From: Aricia agestis
Taxonomy: Eukaryota; Arthropoda; Insecta; Lepidoptera; Lycaenidae
DNA: 64,000 bases
Direction of reading: 5' to 3'
Assembly: GCF_905147365.1 (NCBI RefSeq)
Contig: NC_056409.1
Location: 21,767,001-21,831,000 of the forward strand
Position numbers and translations under genes: made by a program. Below are positions 26,851 through 36,966 of the stretch, one piece after another. Each line of letters begins with the position of its first letter. The stretch's first letter is position 1. Below the pieces are notes generated by a model. The model ran no database searches. It saw nothing but the letters and a program-made list of their open reading frames with translations, and had not been told where the DNA came from.

Positions 26851-26904
26851 TTATGGATACTTTTCTGTTACAACGCTAACGTCATAACAGAAAAGTATCC
26901 ATAA
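26851..26904. other. Perfect 20-bp intronic hairpin before the homeodomain exon
   Basis: TTATGGATACTTTTCTGTTA (26851-26870) is exactly repeated in reverse complement at 26885-26904 around a 14-nt loop. It lies 116 nt before the hth exon at 27021. It is either a small structured element in the hth pre-mRNA, a possible splicing or small-RNA hairpin, or a remnant of a foldback transposon. No second copy was seen in the window. Confidence 0.8.
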
Positions 26905-27020
26905 AGAATCTAAATCCTCTTTGCTTTTCTGGAACCCTGATCTCATATTGTATGCGTCTAATGTGTATATTCCCATGTGTGTGATTTTGATGTTATATTG
27001 ACGTGTCCTTTTCTTTTCAG

Positions 27021-27079
27021 GTTTATCAACGCGAGACGTAGGATAGTACAGCCAATGATCGACCAGTCTAATAGAGCAG
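27021..27079 (+). CDS. hth: homothorax exon: end of the TALE homeodomain
   Basis: A 59-nt exon sits between a strong acceptor (pyrimidine tract TCCTTTTCTTTTCAG ending at 27020) and a donor GTAACA at 27080. It encodes FINARRRIVQPMIDQSNRA in full codons, with one base of a split Trp codon at its start and the first base of the next codon at its end. WFINARRR is homeodomain helix 3, which contacts DNA (Trp, Phe, Asn and the Arg residues are the recognition core). IVQPMIDQSNRA is the signature following the homeodomain in Meis/Hth proteins. Hth is a nuclear cofactor that binds Extradenticle and Hox proteins and sets proximal limb and antennal identity. Family identity is very firm. Prep proteins differ after helix 3. 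Confidence 0.97.
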
Positions 27080-27552
27080 GTAACATTTTTCTTATACGAA
27101 CATAACATTAAAATCACACAACCACACAAACACCATCACACATAACAATAATCTAATCAGAATGTCGTTACTTCTCCCATACCAAAAACTTGAAAGCTAC
27201 AACTAGGACCTACGACACGTTAAACAAAGTAAAAGAATCATCGATCACTCCGACATTCGGCGAAACCTTTAACGACAATAGGGAATAGCGCATCGAATAG
27301 ATCAAACCGTGCCCATTGAAATTCGCCGCCGCAAACGACTTTGAAGTCCACAATCGAGTTACTGACCGTCTCATAGTGTATGCAGGCTGCAGGCCCCCGG
27401 GACTGCTGACCACCGGGGTCCGACGCCGGTGAAAAATTGTTCACCACTTACGGTGGCTTAGACTGTACGTTATGTCGATGGGAAATTCATGAGGTGTGCG
27501 TGAAGTTTTTAGGTAATGAAGCAGAGCCATGTAGAATGTTAGTCACTCGTCC

Positions 27553-27940
27553 AATCTATACTAATATTAATATTATAAAGCGGAAGAGTTTGTTTGCTTG
27601 TTTGTTTGAACGCACTTATCTCTGGAACTACTGGCCCGATTTGAAAAATTATTTCAGTGTTAGATAGCCCATTTATCGAGGAAGGATATAAGGCTATATA
27701 TTATCGTGCTAAGACTAATAGGAGCGAAGAAACAGAGCAAAATGTGGAAAAAAAAACGGGGTAAAGTATTTGAAAGGGCTTATCTCCCGAATTACTGGAG
27801 CATTTTTTATGTTATTTGGCACAGATATAGAGAGTACCACTTGAAGAGACATACAGAAGGCTATTTTTTGTGTTAAAATGAACGTACATTTTACGTAAAA
27901 TTCCTAATTTACGCGGGCGAAGCCGCGCGGAACGTCTAGT
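27553..27940 (+). mobile_element. Family C element (CTATACTAATATT ... GCGGGCGAAGCCGCGCGG)
   Basis: The start AATCTATACTAATATTAATA and end ACGCGGGCGAAGCCGCGCGG frame a core containing GAACTACTGG, TTATTTCAGTGTTAGATAGC and CCATTTATCGAGGAAGG. The same blocks recur at 48063-49088, and the terminal motifs in inverted form at 56521-57808. It has no coding capacity. These ends are familiar from short non-LTR-related repeats of Lepidoptera, but the class is not certain. Confidence 0.8.
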
Positions 27941-28349
27941 TGATTATAAAATTATTGAGTAATGCCTATTCAAAGATGAACATAAAATAAGGTGCGTAAA
28001 AGAATGAGTAACATAAGCAAAGTAATCATTGCAAAAAGCTAATGCTATTCATGGGAAGAAAAGAACACGAGCAAGAAAAATAATGCGATCATAATTTCCC
28101 CGGGCAAACAGCTCCATATCGCCGCTAACCGGCGGCAGTTCGCGTCCATGTTCGGCCATATTTGAAAGCATTTAAAAACAGTCTCCAACGTTAAATAAAA
28201 AGAACGATTCCGTTCCGTAATTGTAGCAGTCCATAAAACGTACCCGAAGCAAAAATTCCTCCGGGAAGAGGAAAAAAAGGACATCGCAAAAAGGGCTTAC
28301 TCTTGCGAACGGAACGCAAGAAGGGTAAAAAGAATAATGTCCGAATTCG

Positions 28350-30600
28350 TTGACCCGTCCCGAGCCATCCATCACGGCCCCCGGCCCCCTAGATGTGTGC
28401 CCCGGCCCCGGCCTAGCGGGGGATTAGATCGCTTTTGTCTCATTTTCTAAAGATATTTGTGACAAAAATGTAATAAAACACCGTCAGCAGTTCCGGAGAT
28501 CTATCTGCCCGTTAGCCAGATTTCATTAACATACGGACGCCAGACAATAAAATTGGCCGCCGGTCAGCGGAGCATCGATCAGGCGACGTCGGAGCGCCCG
28601 CAGGACTCCTCATCGATCCGATAAACGTCTGCAAGACGACGTACATTGACGACGCGTAAGTTAAAGTAGTCGACGGCGGGCACCTTCGGGGAGTAATGTA
28701 GTAATTACAATTCGGTTGTCGCGCATTACCGGCGTAAGTAGCGCGCCGTCGGCCGCGTGTTTACGGCCAGCTAATGAATTTATTATAAGGGCATAAATTG
28801 CCCTCTGATGCGTCGCCATTACGCGCGACTCTGTAAATTACAATTCGCGCTATCCGCCGCCACCGACCAATCGTTTATTCGGCTTTTCGCGGGGATTAAT
28901 CCGACGTTCTGCAGTTTATTAAAAACGTAATACGGGGAGGCGTAATATTATTTGTGTCGCTCATCTACTGCTAATTACGAATAATGATTATTATCATTAC
29001 TCATTCGTGACTCGTGTCCGAATTTCGGAAGTCCGAACTTCCAAGTTTCGGAAATAATTTCATGCTATTCGTGAGGTAGTGAAGGCTTTTTAGGAATTTA
29101 AAAATCGAGTAAAGCGGTCCGCAAAAAACTAATAGAGTACAGCGCGGTAAGATGTACGCACCGGGAATACATAAACAGAGGGCGATTGGAAGCCGGCTTG
29201 ACCGCAGGAAATGCGGGAGCCATTTTCTTTAGCCGATTGCCAAAACAATTTTCCATCCCCACTTTTCCATTTTCCGTCGTCGGCAAACTTGGCGGCATCC
29301 GCCGGGAATATTTAGAATTCTGCCCCCGCTTTATGCGCTGTCTGTTTTAGAGTGCACCGTGCAACACCGCCGCCTCCAAAACTCCGTCCCCGATACTTAA
29401 GACAATGGAACGATGCAGACCATGTTTATTAACATTATACGATTCGCTAATGTATTCGGACTGGAACTGTGGCACAAAAGAATAATTTTTGGAGCGGTAT
29501 CTAGGCGGAACTAGGTACAATAAAATACCTATGGAAAATATTAGGCGAGCCGTGTTTACGAGAAGCGGGGCCACTTCACCGTTAATCGCATTACTCACGG
29601 CGCACAAACAGGGAAACTCCTGAACTCCTGATAGTGCAAAAAGAAGGAATATTTCTGAGATTAGTGAGCCGTACTTCCCGTGCTCCGGGACCGGGGAACA
29701 GGAAATAATAACAGGTCCCGAGAACAAGAGGGCCGAGCTACCGGGAAACTATGATTTAGGGAGCGGTAATCAACGCCGCCGTACATCACGCCGAGAACTA
29801 CTCCGTGCGGCGCGGCGACAGACCGACTATCAGGCGCGGTCGAAGGGGGGGGGGGGACATGACCCCCCAAAATCTAAGGTGAAATTGAAATATCTCAAAA
29901 TCTTGCCAAATAATAAAAGTGTAGTGACTAGTGAGTGACCCCCTCCAAAACTTCAGGCTGCGACCGCGCCTGCCGACTAGCAACTGTTGTGCAGACGTGC
30001 ACTTTTTAACAGTTCGCAGGCCTCGCTGAATTAATCTTCTAGCCGTTAAAACTTAAAACGTTTCCCACCCGCGATAAATATTTATATGAAATGAATCCGG
30101 AACGAGCGAGCGAGTCGACGGAACGTAACGATAATTTTTTAAATTAATCAGCTCGAGAAACGAACGATCGCGTGCGGAGGATGCCACTGGAAATATTCAA
30201 AGTGCATTAGAAATATTGTATTGTTATCGCACCCGGGCACGGAACGCCGGCGGAACAATGTTGACTGAGTACATGCAAGAGGAGACGTCTTACTGTCTAA
30301 GTGTATCCTTGTTGGTGCTAGCAGGTGCTACCAAGGTAATACATGGCAGAATTAGTAGATTTAATCACTAATCTGCAAGTCATTTTTTACTTTCCATTAC
30401 AGACACTAGTTTATAGTTCCGTAGTAGAGTCCTAATTTTGACCGAACTGCAGAACTTAAAAAAGCAATTGGTAAAAAGCATTTCGGGCAGTAGTGCGGCG
30501 GCGCGGTGTTTGCCGGGCGTGTGCAATGGCGCGTGCCACCATAAAGGCGGAGGAAGGCGGAAATCGCCGTCAATAATGGCCGAACACCATTAGTTTACGA
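28350..30600. promoter_or_regulatory. CpG-rich repeat-poor block in last large hth intron
   Basis: Apart from the small foldback at 29831-29972, this stretch carries no recognised repeat. It is rich in CpG and in ATTA-type cores, notably at 28540-28960 and 30060-30160. It resembles the other enhancer-like blocks of the gene. This is inferred from composition only. Confidence 0.3.
29831..29972. mobile_element. Small element with CAGGCGCGGTCG inverted ends
   Basis: CAGGCGCGGTCG at 29831-29842 is exactly inverted at 29961-29972 (CGACCGCGCCTG). Inside the ends are G-rich (left) and C-rich (right) tracts and a GACCCCC motif on both sides. It is about 142 bp and non-coding. A MITE-like element is the simplest reading. 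Confidence 0.65.
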
Positions 30601-31357
30601 TTGATAATCCCGCCATATATCGCCGGAAGGCATAACAGTTTTGTGGCAAAATTGAGCGAACTCCTATATCGACAATCGACATTATTTTTTTCCGTCGCCG
30701 TCGAAACTTCTGAATAAGTCTTGTTAACATTAATGGCGTCTTCCGCTCGCGTGTTTGTTTGGAAGTTCGTATACATGTATATTGTATGCGGCATGAGTAA
30801 CGATACTGTTGCTAGGAGCGTGCTGGAACAACGAGTGCGTTCGTTCCGAGAACAGTTTTTCAAATTAGTCAAGTCTATCGTGAACACACGGAGACAAAAA
30901 ACGCGCACGCATCATGCAACACACATTACAATAGTTTAGAATTACATTTAATTATTTATTATAAATAAAGTGAGCGGCGCTCGGCCGTGACAGATTATAA
31001 ATTGTGTTGGTGCGTATTTTTTCTTGTCATAATTCTAATCTCTCTCCATATTCATGTGTGACCGTTGACCGCACGGAGTCGACTTGACCTTTTGTCGTTT
31101 TGCTGTTATTTTGTGACACCAGACGCGATGTAGCTTCGATTCCTACGGTGGTATAGAAGGGTTATCGTATTGTGAATTATGGCAATATCTGATCACGTGA
31201 CACGATACACATTTTTTACAACATGGTACTTCAGATACTCGATGCTTTTACTGTTACTGTTACAAGAAAAGTATTGTTTTCACATTTCTATGGTCTTTTC
31301 ATAGCTCCAACAACAAGTAGGCAACACTAGATCAGCATCAAATGTTACTCTATTGTA

Positions 31358-31517
31358 AGGGTGGGTTGCACCAGAGGCGTAGTTATAGTTAAGGTTAAGG
31401 TTATCGTCGAATATGGCGTCCATTATGGACTTTTACTAGGGATTTGACAGTTCATTTGACATTTTGTTATGCTTAAAGCGAAAGTTATAGTTAAAGTAAG
31501 TTGGTGCAACCCACCCT
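31358..31517. mobile_element. 160-bp MITE (AGGGTGGGTTGCACCA ends), copy 1
   Basis: Perfect 16-bp terminal inverted repeats (31358-31373 and 31502-31517) flank a core with GTTAAGGTTAAGGTTATCGT, ATGGCGTCCATTATGGAC and TTTGACAGTTCATTTGACAT. A second copy lies at 49794-49946. This copy sits 254 nt before the acceptor of the last hth coding exon. Confidence 0.9.
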
Positions 31518-31771
31518 AAGTGTTTACATCTGCACTCTAAACTGTCTACTCTACATACTCACTTTACATTATATTACCCAATAGTTTCTTTGAGAGTTAT
31601 GGTCCTATACATTCAGCACCCTTGTAGCTTTCCTAATCCTACACACAACGATAGAACTGCACAGTTCACAACAATATATATTTATGTAATTGTGCGCTGC
31701 GGCCTGCGGCCAAACTGCGCAGTCGTATCGCCTCACCCCGGCGTCAACGCCAGGCCTAATTAACCGCTCAG

Positions 31772-31938
31772 TGTTCTACCCGGCAGTGTTCCCGCACGCC
31801 GGCCCGAGCGGCGCGTACAGCCCCGAGGCCACGATGGGATACATGATGGACGGCCAGCAGATGATGCACAGGCCGCCCACCGACCCCGCCTTCCACCAGG
31901 GCTACTACCCCGCGGAGTACTACGGACACCATCTTTAA
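31772..31938 (+). CDS. hth: homothorax last coding exon (C-terminal tail)
   Basis: Spliced to the 27021-27079 exon, the frame reads NRA then VFYPAVFPHAGPSGAY, SPEATMGYMMDGQQMMH, RPPTDPAFHQGYYPAEYY, GHHL and stop TAA at 31936-31938. MGYMMD...MMHRPP.DP.FHQGY...PAEYYG.HL is the conserved insect Hth C-terminus. The acceptor chosen is AG at 31770-31771, behind a branch-like CCTAATTAAC. A second in-frame AG at 31785-31786 would drop five residues (VFYPA or equivalent). The open frame continues upstream to 31690, but that part is intron by homology. The exon itself runs to 31949, where GTGAGT starts an intron. Confidence 0.93.
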
Positions 31939-31949
31939 TCCTTGTACAT

Positions 31950-32500
31950 GTGAGTCTTTGATTTTACCTCTAGCAGTACTACGGTTATACCTATAACATT
32001 ATATCTATTCACCTTCTCCTCGACTGTCCTGCTCTACTACAGAGCAGGAACAGGCACCTTGGTCGCCACGAATACTCATCCACAGAGGAAATTCGTGGCA
32101 CCAACCCCAACCATATAGTTCAATTTATGAGCAGTATAGGGTTGGGGATGATACTCTAGTGCGAAGGAGTCACAATAGATCCTCATGGGTCGCAGTGACG
32201 TCAGGGCTACAGAGACCTGCCTTCTTTAATTAAAAAAACTATGGTTATGTTAATATTTGTTTGTCGTAGGAAATAATGATTTAAATAATTTCTTAGAAAT
32301 ATGATTGTTTACAAATCCTAAGAGTTGAAGATAAAGACACTTGTGCTATTTAATTACTTATGGTAAATGTGACTAGTAGGTGTTTTTTAAAAAGTCTTTA
32401 TCGGTTGTAATTTTTTTTGTTAATCCAATTTTGTAGCCCTTATTCTCATTTCCACCTAATTTGTATGTTTCGATCTAATGTGTTTTTTATTTATTTCCAG
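31950..32500 (+). other. hth: Intron in the hth 3'UTR
   Basis: A strong donor GTGAGT (31950-31955) lies 11 nt after the stop codon. A strong acceptor TTTTTTATTTATTTCCAG ends at 32500 with a branch-like TCTAATG at about 32474. The 551-bp intron contains three neighbouring hairpins at 32027-32147 and a TGACGTCA at about 32197. Because the junction is only 11 nt after the stop, nonsense-mediated decay would not be expected. Splicing is predicted from signals, not shown. Confidence 0.65.
32027..32147 (+). other. Three consecutive hairpins in the 3'UTR intron
   Basis: Stem 1: TCCTGCTCT (32027-32035) with AGAGCAGGA (32041-32049), extendable by a bulged CTG/CAG. Stem 2: TTGGTCGCCACGAAT (32059-32073) with ATTCGTGGCACCAA (32091-32104), one bulged C. 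Stem 3: CCCCAACC (32105-32112) with GGTTGGGG (32140-32147). They lie back to back on the sense strand of the intron. RNA structure or a small transposon remnant are both possible. Confidence 0.7.
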
Positions 32501-32640
32501 AGTGGGTAACCATCGTTCGGCCCAGCTCGCTGAGGCCGACGCGTCAGGGTCGCCGCCCACCGCCGCCGAAGCCGCCGCGGCGCGAGGCGCCCGCACAGGA
32601 GAACGATGCTAACATGTACATAAAAACAATCATTTTGTAA
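32501..32640 (+). other. hth: Possible alternative hth C-terminal tail frame
   Basis: If the 31772-31949 exon is skipped, the homeodomain exon joins this one in a frame that stays open for 46 codons: NRA-EWVTIVRPSSL..., a basic proline-rich stretch (RQGRRPPPPKPPRREAP), and stop at 32638-32640. In the normal isoform the same bases are 3'UTR. It is purely a reading-frame observation. A chance GC-rich frame is quite possible. Confidence 0.25.
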
Positions 32641-32802
32641 TATTTGAAACAGTATACGATCTCCTAAATTAAGATTTAAAGTCAACTCTAATGTTAATGT
32701 AAATTTACGAAGTGACGATTGGACGCTGTATTATACGAACGTACGCGAGCGCGACGTGAGAACAATATTATCACTCGGTACTATAGCGGAGATGAACGTA
32801 AC

Positions 32803-32808
32803 AATAAA
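32803..32808 (+). terminator. hth: Proximal poly(A) signal candidate AATAAA
   Basis: AATAAA is followed by a GTGTATTGTT-type stretch about 45 nt later. It could end a short hth 3'UTR form. Further AATAAA motifs lie near 32870 and 33434. Confidence 0.4.
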
Positions 32809-34739
32809 AGGTTTGATAGTTATCGTATAAATATTTATAGCTAATTGTGTATTGTTACTACGTAAATATAAATAAATAATTGATTAGTTGTAAGTTGTAA
32901 CTATCACTCGACGGAGCACGAGACGGCGGTAATAGAAATGGGACTTTTTTGTAAAGGAGTTGCGTACGTAGTAGGTTTGTAATTAGCCTCTTTCGACGGG
33001 CCGGCGGCCGGGGCGCCGTAGGCCGCTGCGGTGCCGCAGTCGCAGCGTCGCCCCGGCCGTCGGTGCCTACCTTAATCGTTGGGAACAACCGTTTTCGTTT
33101 ATTTTGAACGCCTTTCGAACGTCTCGCTTCTGTTACCAAACAGTTTTACGACGAAACAATTCGAATGTCAATTTCACAGTAACGTTAAATCGACCCGATC
33201 GCTATTTTCTTTACAGACAAAGGACATATCTTCGAATTATATTATATATAGTATATATTATATTTATGTATAGCGTCACCTCGCCTTGGTGTTCAATCGT
33301 GTAGCACAATTTGTAACCGATGTATACGAGTATAAAACCATATTTTACACTGTTGCGATGAGATTTTTAAATCTATTTACGTGTATACCGATGCGATCGC
33401 CCTCGACGATCGAAGCTACGTCTTCAAAGACGGAATAAATGAGTATTAAAAAAGCGCGCGCCCTATCTGATTAAATTTTGAAAATGGAATCCGAGTAGGA
33501 AACGACCGATCGGATTCGGCGCGTCGTCGCCCGCGCAGGCGCTACGGCGCGGTGCGGGTCCGCGTTCACTATTTTGTTACCTGTATATTGCGTACGGTCG
33601 CCGGTCGCCGCGACCGCCCGCGACCGCCCGCGACCGAACCGAGTGTGAGTCGTGAGGTAATGCACATTACCAGCCTTATCAAGTATACGAGCGGAGCTCG
33701 CCGGGCCGGCCGAGCTTTACGTAGCGGACACAGGTCGATGTGATCGTTTCAAATTAATTATAGATATTGAAATAATATAAAAATATAATGTATAAAGATT
33801 TCGGAAACCCGAATATAAGCTCCATAGCGTAGGACACGAATTTCCCAGAGATTACTAGACGGATCGAGTTGTGTTTTAGTATGTACTTCACCTGCGGACG
33901 TACGACACACGTGTCGCGCCCCGGCCGGTGCGACCGCCTCCATCGTGTCCCTCGGCGACCGCCGTAGTCCTCGGCGAGGGAGCGCGGAGTCACCCGAGAG
34001 ACGTTAAGGCCGCGGTCGCACCCCCCCTAGGTTTTCTACTGCAGCGAAATTCACAAAATATGTATTATTTTTACTACACCAGATTTGTAATAGTTATGTA
34101 ATATTTCGCTCAATAATTACATCTTAAGAATCAAAGCGTTTTACTTCATCCGATGCTCAAAGATATTGTAAATGGAGGCCTCGGCGTCGCTGCCTGTTAA
34201 ACTATGAAACCGGTGATTTGTCAAGTAACTAATAATAAGCTCAGTATTTGGACTTAACCAAAATGAAAGTCTATTTTCGGCTTCTACTAGTTTATGCAAC
34301 ATTATTGTAGCTTAATTCCTTGTACGATTCAGCCTTTCAGCAACAAAAAACATAATTGTCAAACAAACGTTGTATTCGTTGGTTTTACATTTAATGAGAA
34401 TACCAGTTTGTTGTTTGAAAGAAAACAGACTGGATCGAATGGGACACGAAGATGCATTAATTTTGCATTAAAATATCGATTCTTATTAAACAGTAAGTGA
34501 CGTCGAGGTCTCTATTAAATTAGAATTTCGTTGATGTTGAAACTGTGTATTGAAATTTTCCACAACTTAATCGCAGTCGCTTCTAACTTTTGTAAATAAC
34601 GCGTTGTATAGACCGTTCGGTGCCGGGTTTGGTTCTTATTGTTTCTGTATATTACACCTTCGGTAGTCTAGATTGGTTGTCCGCACTGCGGCTTTTCAAT
34701 GCGTTGTTAAATCGCAATCATATATTTTAAACTCTTATT

Positions 34740-34745
34740 AATAAA
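34740..34745 (+). terminator. hth: Distal hth poly(A) signal AATAAA
   Basis: AATAAA is followed about 25 nt later by the GT-rich GGTCTTGTTGTCTTTG, the usual layout of an insect cleavage site. After it the CpG-rich UTR-like composition largely fades. It is the best candidate for the main 3' end, cleaving near 34765. Confidence 0.6.
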
Positions 34746-34765
34746 GAAACGCGGCGTATATCTGT

Positions 34766-35204
34766 ATACGGTCTTGTTGTCTTTGACAAATCAAAAGATC
34801 GCATGACATGGACAACACAACTTGAATTGTTTTACGCTGCGAAAATATCTTTATTAGTAAGGGATATAAAATAGTACGGACAATACCGCACTAAAATCAC
34901 GCGGTTGATTAAAAAAATTGCGATTAAGACCAGCGTTATTACAACGAAACCGCGCGTTGAGAAACCGCTGTGCGGACGGGCCCCTGCGGTTTTTTTCTTC
35001 GTATGTATATGTATTATATGAGCTAGGAGTCTGTACATATAGCTGTTATGTCCCGGCCGCGGCCGTTTCTATTGTTTTGATGACGACATAGTCCGGCCGA
35101 CGGGACGAGGACTACGGTCGGCATTATGAATGCTACGAATTGTGTAAAAAATATTAAAAAAATACTGAAAAAAAAATATTTTGTTTCATTTCTACGTGGA
35201 GCTA
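34766..35204. other. Sequence just after hth
   Basis: The stretch is mostly AT-rich, with one GC patch at 35048-35120 (CCCGGCCGCGGCC) and a TGTACATA at about 35032. It could still belong to a longer hth 3'UTR form. No gene was seen. Confidence 0.35.
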
Positions 35205-35511
35205 TACGTGGGAGAGCCATACCAAATACCACGTTCTCACAGAAAACCGGCGTGAAACAGCGCTTGCGCTGTGTTTCGCCGAGTGAGTGAGTTTACCGGA
35301 GGCCCAATCCCCTACCCTACTCCCTTCCCTGTCCTCCCCTATTCCCTTCCCTTCCCTCTCCTATTACCCTATTCCCTCTTAAAAAAGGCCGGCAACGCAC
35401 TTGCAGCTCTTCTGATGCTGCGAGTGTCCATGGGCGACGGGTGTTGCTTTCCATCAGGTGACCCGTTTGCTCGTTTGCCCCCTTATTTCATAAAAAAAAA
35501 ATAAAAAAAAA
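35205..35511 (+). mobile_element. SINE-like family A, near full length
   Basis: It starts ACGTGGGAGAGCCAT. An internal deletion relative to the 40381 copy removes the CGGCACGAATGGGCCGGC block. It continues through AACCGGCGTGAAACAGCGCT, a pyrimidine-rich CCCTTCCC tract, and the common 3' part with GCCGGCAACGCAC, and ends in A-rich 35492-35511. An open frame across it is not a gene. Confidence 0.88.
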
Positions 35512-36740
35512 TCCCAACACCGTTCTTAAACGTTTATCAGACGACAGAAAAAAAAACAGACAACGGTTTAGTACTCTAGTATTTCTATATAATAATAGAT
35601 CACTAGGAACTGAGTCGGAAACAAATTCCAAACAAAAACGTACTTATAAATAGAATATACCAATTTTAACAACCTTATTAGACACATTTTATTTCTAGTA
35701 ACACATCGAACTGCTGTATTACTTTGGCAGATTGGCAGTTATAAACAGAGAAACTTATTGAATCATCAAAATAAACAGTAACGGTGCTACGTCGTAGCGC
35801 TACGAGCTACGCGCTACGACGCGGCGCTACGGCGTAGCAGGCGGGGCGGGCGCAGGGCGACAGTGAGTAATGGCAGCGCGACGGGTCCAGTGACGCGTGC
35901 CGCAGGGCTGCCACTTCCTAGTTACTGCTGTGGATGGATGGATAGATGGATGGACGTTAGACGAGAAACTACTAGAATTTTGATGAGTATGGTTATATTA
36001 TGTCTGGTATCATGTTATTTAAATACGCTAATTTAACTTCCCAAATTAGAATACGTAGGGCAGGCAAAACCTACTTGCTCGATAAAAGATTCCGACTTTC
36101 AAGAAAAAATATTTCGAATGTTTAAAGCTACAGCTCAGTTTCAGTGATAGTGGTCGATTTAATTGCAACCAGGCTTGCTACGCAGCAGTTATTTAGGGAG
36201 TGCTTTAGAGTAATTTCCAACGGTATAATATGTATGTTTCTTTTAAGTTACAAGATAAGTATCTTCAGAGCTTTGAAAGTTGCTTTTTTCAATTCCGATT
36301 GTATAGAAATAAAAAAAATAACAAATATAGTAATCGTTGTTCATCTCGGTGGCAGCCCTACGTTTTTTCCTCCGTCGCTGTAAGCAACGCACCGATTGTA
36401 TCGCTCGCGGATGCTCGGAGCGGCCCATTTGTCAACCTTAGCCCTCCCCCTCCCCCCCGCACCGCCCCCAGCCGCCCCTCTAACCCCCGCACCGCCCTCT
36501 CTAACCCCCGCACCCCCCCGCAGCAGCCCGGCCGGAGCTGCGCCGATTTGTGTTGACCTGGTTGTTCTGTTCAATTCTCGATGAAGAAATGGAAAACAAA
36601 AAGTGAATGGTAAAAAGTAATTGGTAATGACACAAAAGGTTGCGCTTTGTTGTGGGTAGCATGCAATGCGAGCTTTGGCGCTTTGGGTGAAACAGCAGAG
36701 AGAACAAAAACCAAGGATACCATGGTTTTTTTACATCTTA
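35512..36740. other. Gene-free; GCTACG array and low-complexity tracts
   Basis: It holds a GCTACG/CGTAGC array (35784-35840), a (TGGA)n-type microsatellite (35932-35955) and a C-rich tract (36443-36530) that creates overlapping proline-rich frames on both strands, taken as chance. The remainder is AT-rich with nothing recognised. Confidence 0.5.
35784..35840. repeat. GCTACG/CGTAGC direct and inverted repeat array
   Basis: At least eight copies of GCTACG or its reverse complement CGTAGC occur in 57 bases, making a quasi-palindromic run (GTGCTACGTCGTAGCGCTAC and onward). This is simple-sequence expansion by appearance. Confidence 0.75.
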
Positions 36741-36903
36741 CTTAAGCTTAGGCCAAACCTGCGCGACAAGGCGACTGCGAAGCGGAAACGTCAAGTTGTC
36801 AAATGTGTGTTCTGTAACTAGACTTATTTTTTTAAACCATTTGACAACTTGACGCTCCCGCTTGGCAGTCGCTTGGTCGCGTAGGTTTGGCCTAAGCTTT
36901 AAG
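36741..36903. mobile_element. 163-bp foldback MITE, ~65-bp arms
   Basis: The left arm CTTAAGCTTAGGCCAAACCT then GCGCGACAAGGCGACTGCG and CAAGTTGTCAAATG is matched in reverse by the right arm CATTTGACAACTTG ... AGGTTTGGCCTAAGC. A few mismatches occur. It has no coding core. Confidence 0.88.
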
Positions 36904-36966
36904 CTAAACCTTACAACATAGTATGTATTGAGTATAGCCTACGCCTCAAAGTTGACTACTGACAAC

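Larger units (their letters stand above)
1..27020 (+). other. hth: hth intron upstream of the homeodomain-end exon
   Basis: The exon at 27021 begins with the last base of a split Trp codon, so a preceding exon must exist. In Meis/Hth genes this is a short exon encoding the middle of the homeodomain (HPYPSEDQ...QVNNW). I looked for that exon through these 27 kb, by eye, and did not find it, so I read the whole stretch as intron. That agrees with the very long introns of hth in other insects. Sub-regions are listed separately. The inference fails if a short upstream exon was overlooked. Confidence 0.7.
27080..31771 (+). other. hth: hth intron between homeodomain and last coding exon
   Basis: This is a 4.7-kb intron with donor GTAACA at 27080 and preferred acceptor AG at 31770-31771. 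It holds transposons at 27553-27940, 29831-29972 and 31358-31517. It also holds repeat-poor CpG-rich DNA at 28350-29000 and 29100-30600. Open frames in it (for example 29347-29727 and 30570-30908) overlap on opposite strands and show no domain, so they are treated as chance. Confidence 0.85.
31939..34765 (+). other. hth: hth 3'UTR, two exons, ends near poly(A) signal
   Basis: The 3'UTR is 31939-31949 plus 32501 to about 34765. The second exon is marked by the acceptor at 32500, CpG-rich starts (32501-32610, 33000-33060, 33520-33640, 33900-34020) against AT-rich flanks, TGTACATA and TGTAAATA Pumilio-type motifs (about 32615 and 34583), and a final AATAAA at 34740 followed by a GT-rich stretch. 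A ten-base repeat CGACCGCCCG occurs three times around 33611-33640. Open frames here are not protein-like. The exact end is inferred. Confidence 0.7.

Noticed and set aside
29347..29727. 126-codon open frame on the minus strand in the hth intron
   Set aside because: No domain or family resemblance, overlapping frames on the same strand, CpG-rich composition and position inside an hth intron all point to chance.
31690..31771. Upstream part of the open frame containing the hth C-terminus
   Set aside because: The peptide before VFYPAV has no counterpart in Hth. A branch-like site and AG at 31771 mark the intron end.
36341..36584. Proline/glycine-rich frames on both strands
   Set aside because: They arise from one C-rich low-complexity tract. 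Opposite-strand frames mirror each other and no real protein is recognisable.
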